From NCBI RefSeq assembly GCF_947503795.1, contig NZ_CANNEZ010000001.1, positions 1,045,001-1,109,000 on the forward strand: a DNA stretch of 64,000 nt, read 5' to 3'. Under the pieces are notes generated by a model. That model was not told the DNA's origin, did no database searches, and saw only the letters and a list, made by a program, of their open reading frames with translations. Of this stretch, positions 63,850 through 64,000 are shown in pieces. Positions within the stretch are counted from its first letter, which is position 1, and every line of letters starts with the position of its first letter. Both the position numbers and the translations under genes were made by a program. This stretch comes from an uncultured Jannaschia sp. GTDB taxonomy: Bacteria; Pseudomonadota; Alphaproteobacteria; Rhodobacterales; Rhodobacteraceae.

Positions 63850-64000
63850 ATGCGCGCCGCCGTCCTTCGCGAATACAACGCCCCCCTGTCCATTGAAGAC
63901 GTGCCGGACCCCGGTTGTCCTGCCGACGGCGTCGTCCTCAAGACCATCGCCTGCGGGGTGTGCCGGTCCGACTGGCACGGCTGGGTGGGCGAACATCCCC
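63850..64000 (+). CDS. Zinc-type alcohol dehydrogenase, N-terminal part (truncated by window edge)
   Basis: Fifty codons read in the window: RAAVLREYNAPLSIEDVPDP, then VLKTIACGVCRSDWHGWVGE, in which Cys of GVCRSDWH is the first catalytic-zinc ligand of medium-chain alcohol dehydrogenases. The ATG at 63850 follows GAAAGG. The rest lies beyond base 64000; the substrate cannot be told. Confidence 0.85.
   Translation, partial: MRAAVLREYNAPLSIEDVPDPGCPADGVVLKTIACGVCRSDWHGWVGEHP

Overview
The window is a dense, GC-rich (about two-thirds G+C by eye) stretch of chromosome from an alphaproteobacterium, most likely of the Rhodobacterales (Roseobacter group). The signs are a split cobalamin-dependent methionine synthase, an ATP synthase inhibitor subunit zeta (DUF1476), an alphaproteobacterial LexA box (GTTC-N7-GTTC), a SitABCD manganese system, roseobacter-type PrpE and fad clusters, and many genes overlapping by ATGA or GTGA. 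No IS element, prophage, CRISPR array, tRNA or rRNA was found. Genus cannot be fixed from the sequence.

Layout. 0-6.5 kb: truncated K+ transporter, prpE coupled to a soluble hybrid histidine kinase, a hydrolase-OsmC fusion, gltX. 6.6-8.6 kb: exported MBL-fold protein, DUF1801 and YHS proteins. 8.7-13.2 kb: nucleoside salvage operon cdd-deoA-deoB-add-upp. 13.3-18.7 kb: exported repeat protein, a TfoX C-terminal-domain gene with no conventional start codon, and sitABCD behind a Fur/Mur-like palindrome. 18.8-23.9 kb: two-gene RND efflux operon with a clear terminator and a 20-bp palindrome at its promoter. 24-27.6 kb: YfgM-like, BamB-like and der genes (envelope and ribosome assembly, as in enterobacteria). 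27.7-29 kb: Flp-like peptide, then bolA, a membrane protein and grxD (iron-sulfur trafficking).

29-41 kb: YmdB-type phosphodiesterase and SLC13 transporter linked by a 16-codon mini-ORF, then a probable surface-glycan group (two GT-A-like glycosyltransferases, a roseobacter protein usually labelled PAPS reductase, a DMT transporter and a sulfotransferase), interrupted by an acyl-CoA ligase coupled to an M48-like protein that lacks the zinc motif. 41.4-49.6 kb: a fatty-acid beta-oxidation operon (acyl-CoA dehydrogenase, GST, thiolase, two NTF2-like paralogues, FadJ-type multifunctional enzyme) next to two tandem MerR genes, with six TGACGT/ACGTCA hexamers between them. 49.7-52 kb: two hotdog thioesterases and a MATE exporter.

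52-64 kb: purL, a DUF1638/UPF0145/membrane-protein trio, gluconokinase, GST, then two parts of a split MetH (corrinoid protein and homocysteine methyltransferase) flanking a LexA-boxed radical SAM gene. A TerB-DUF4261 pair, ATP synthase zeta, purC-purS (no purQ), a membrane protein and a truncated zinc alcohol dehydrogenase follow. The least explained parts are the MerR operator array with the NTF2-like pair, the SOS-linked radical SAM gene inside the split methionine synthase locus, the double-domain glycosyltransferase, and the TfoX gene's apparent CTG start.
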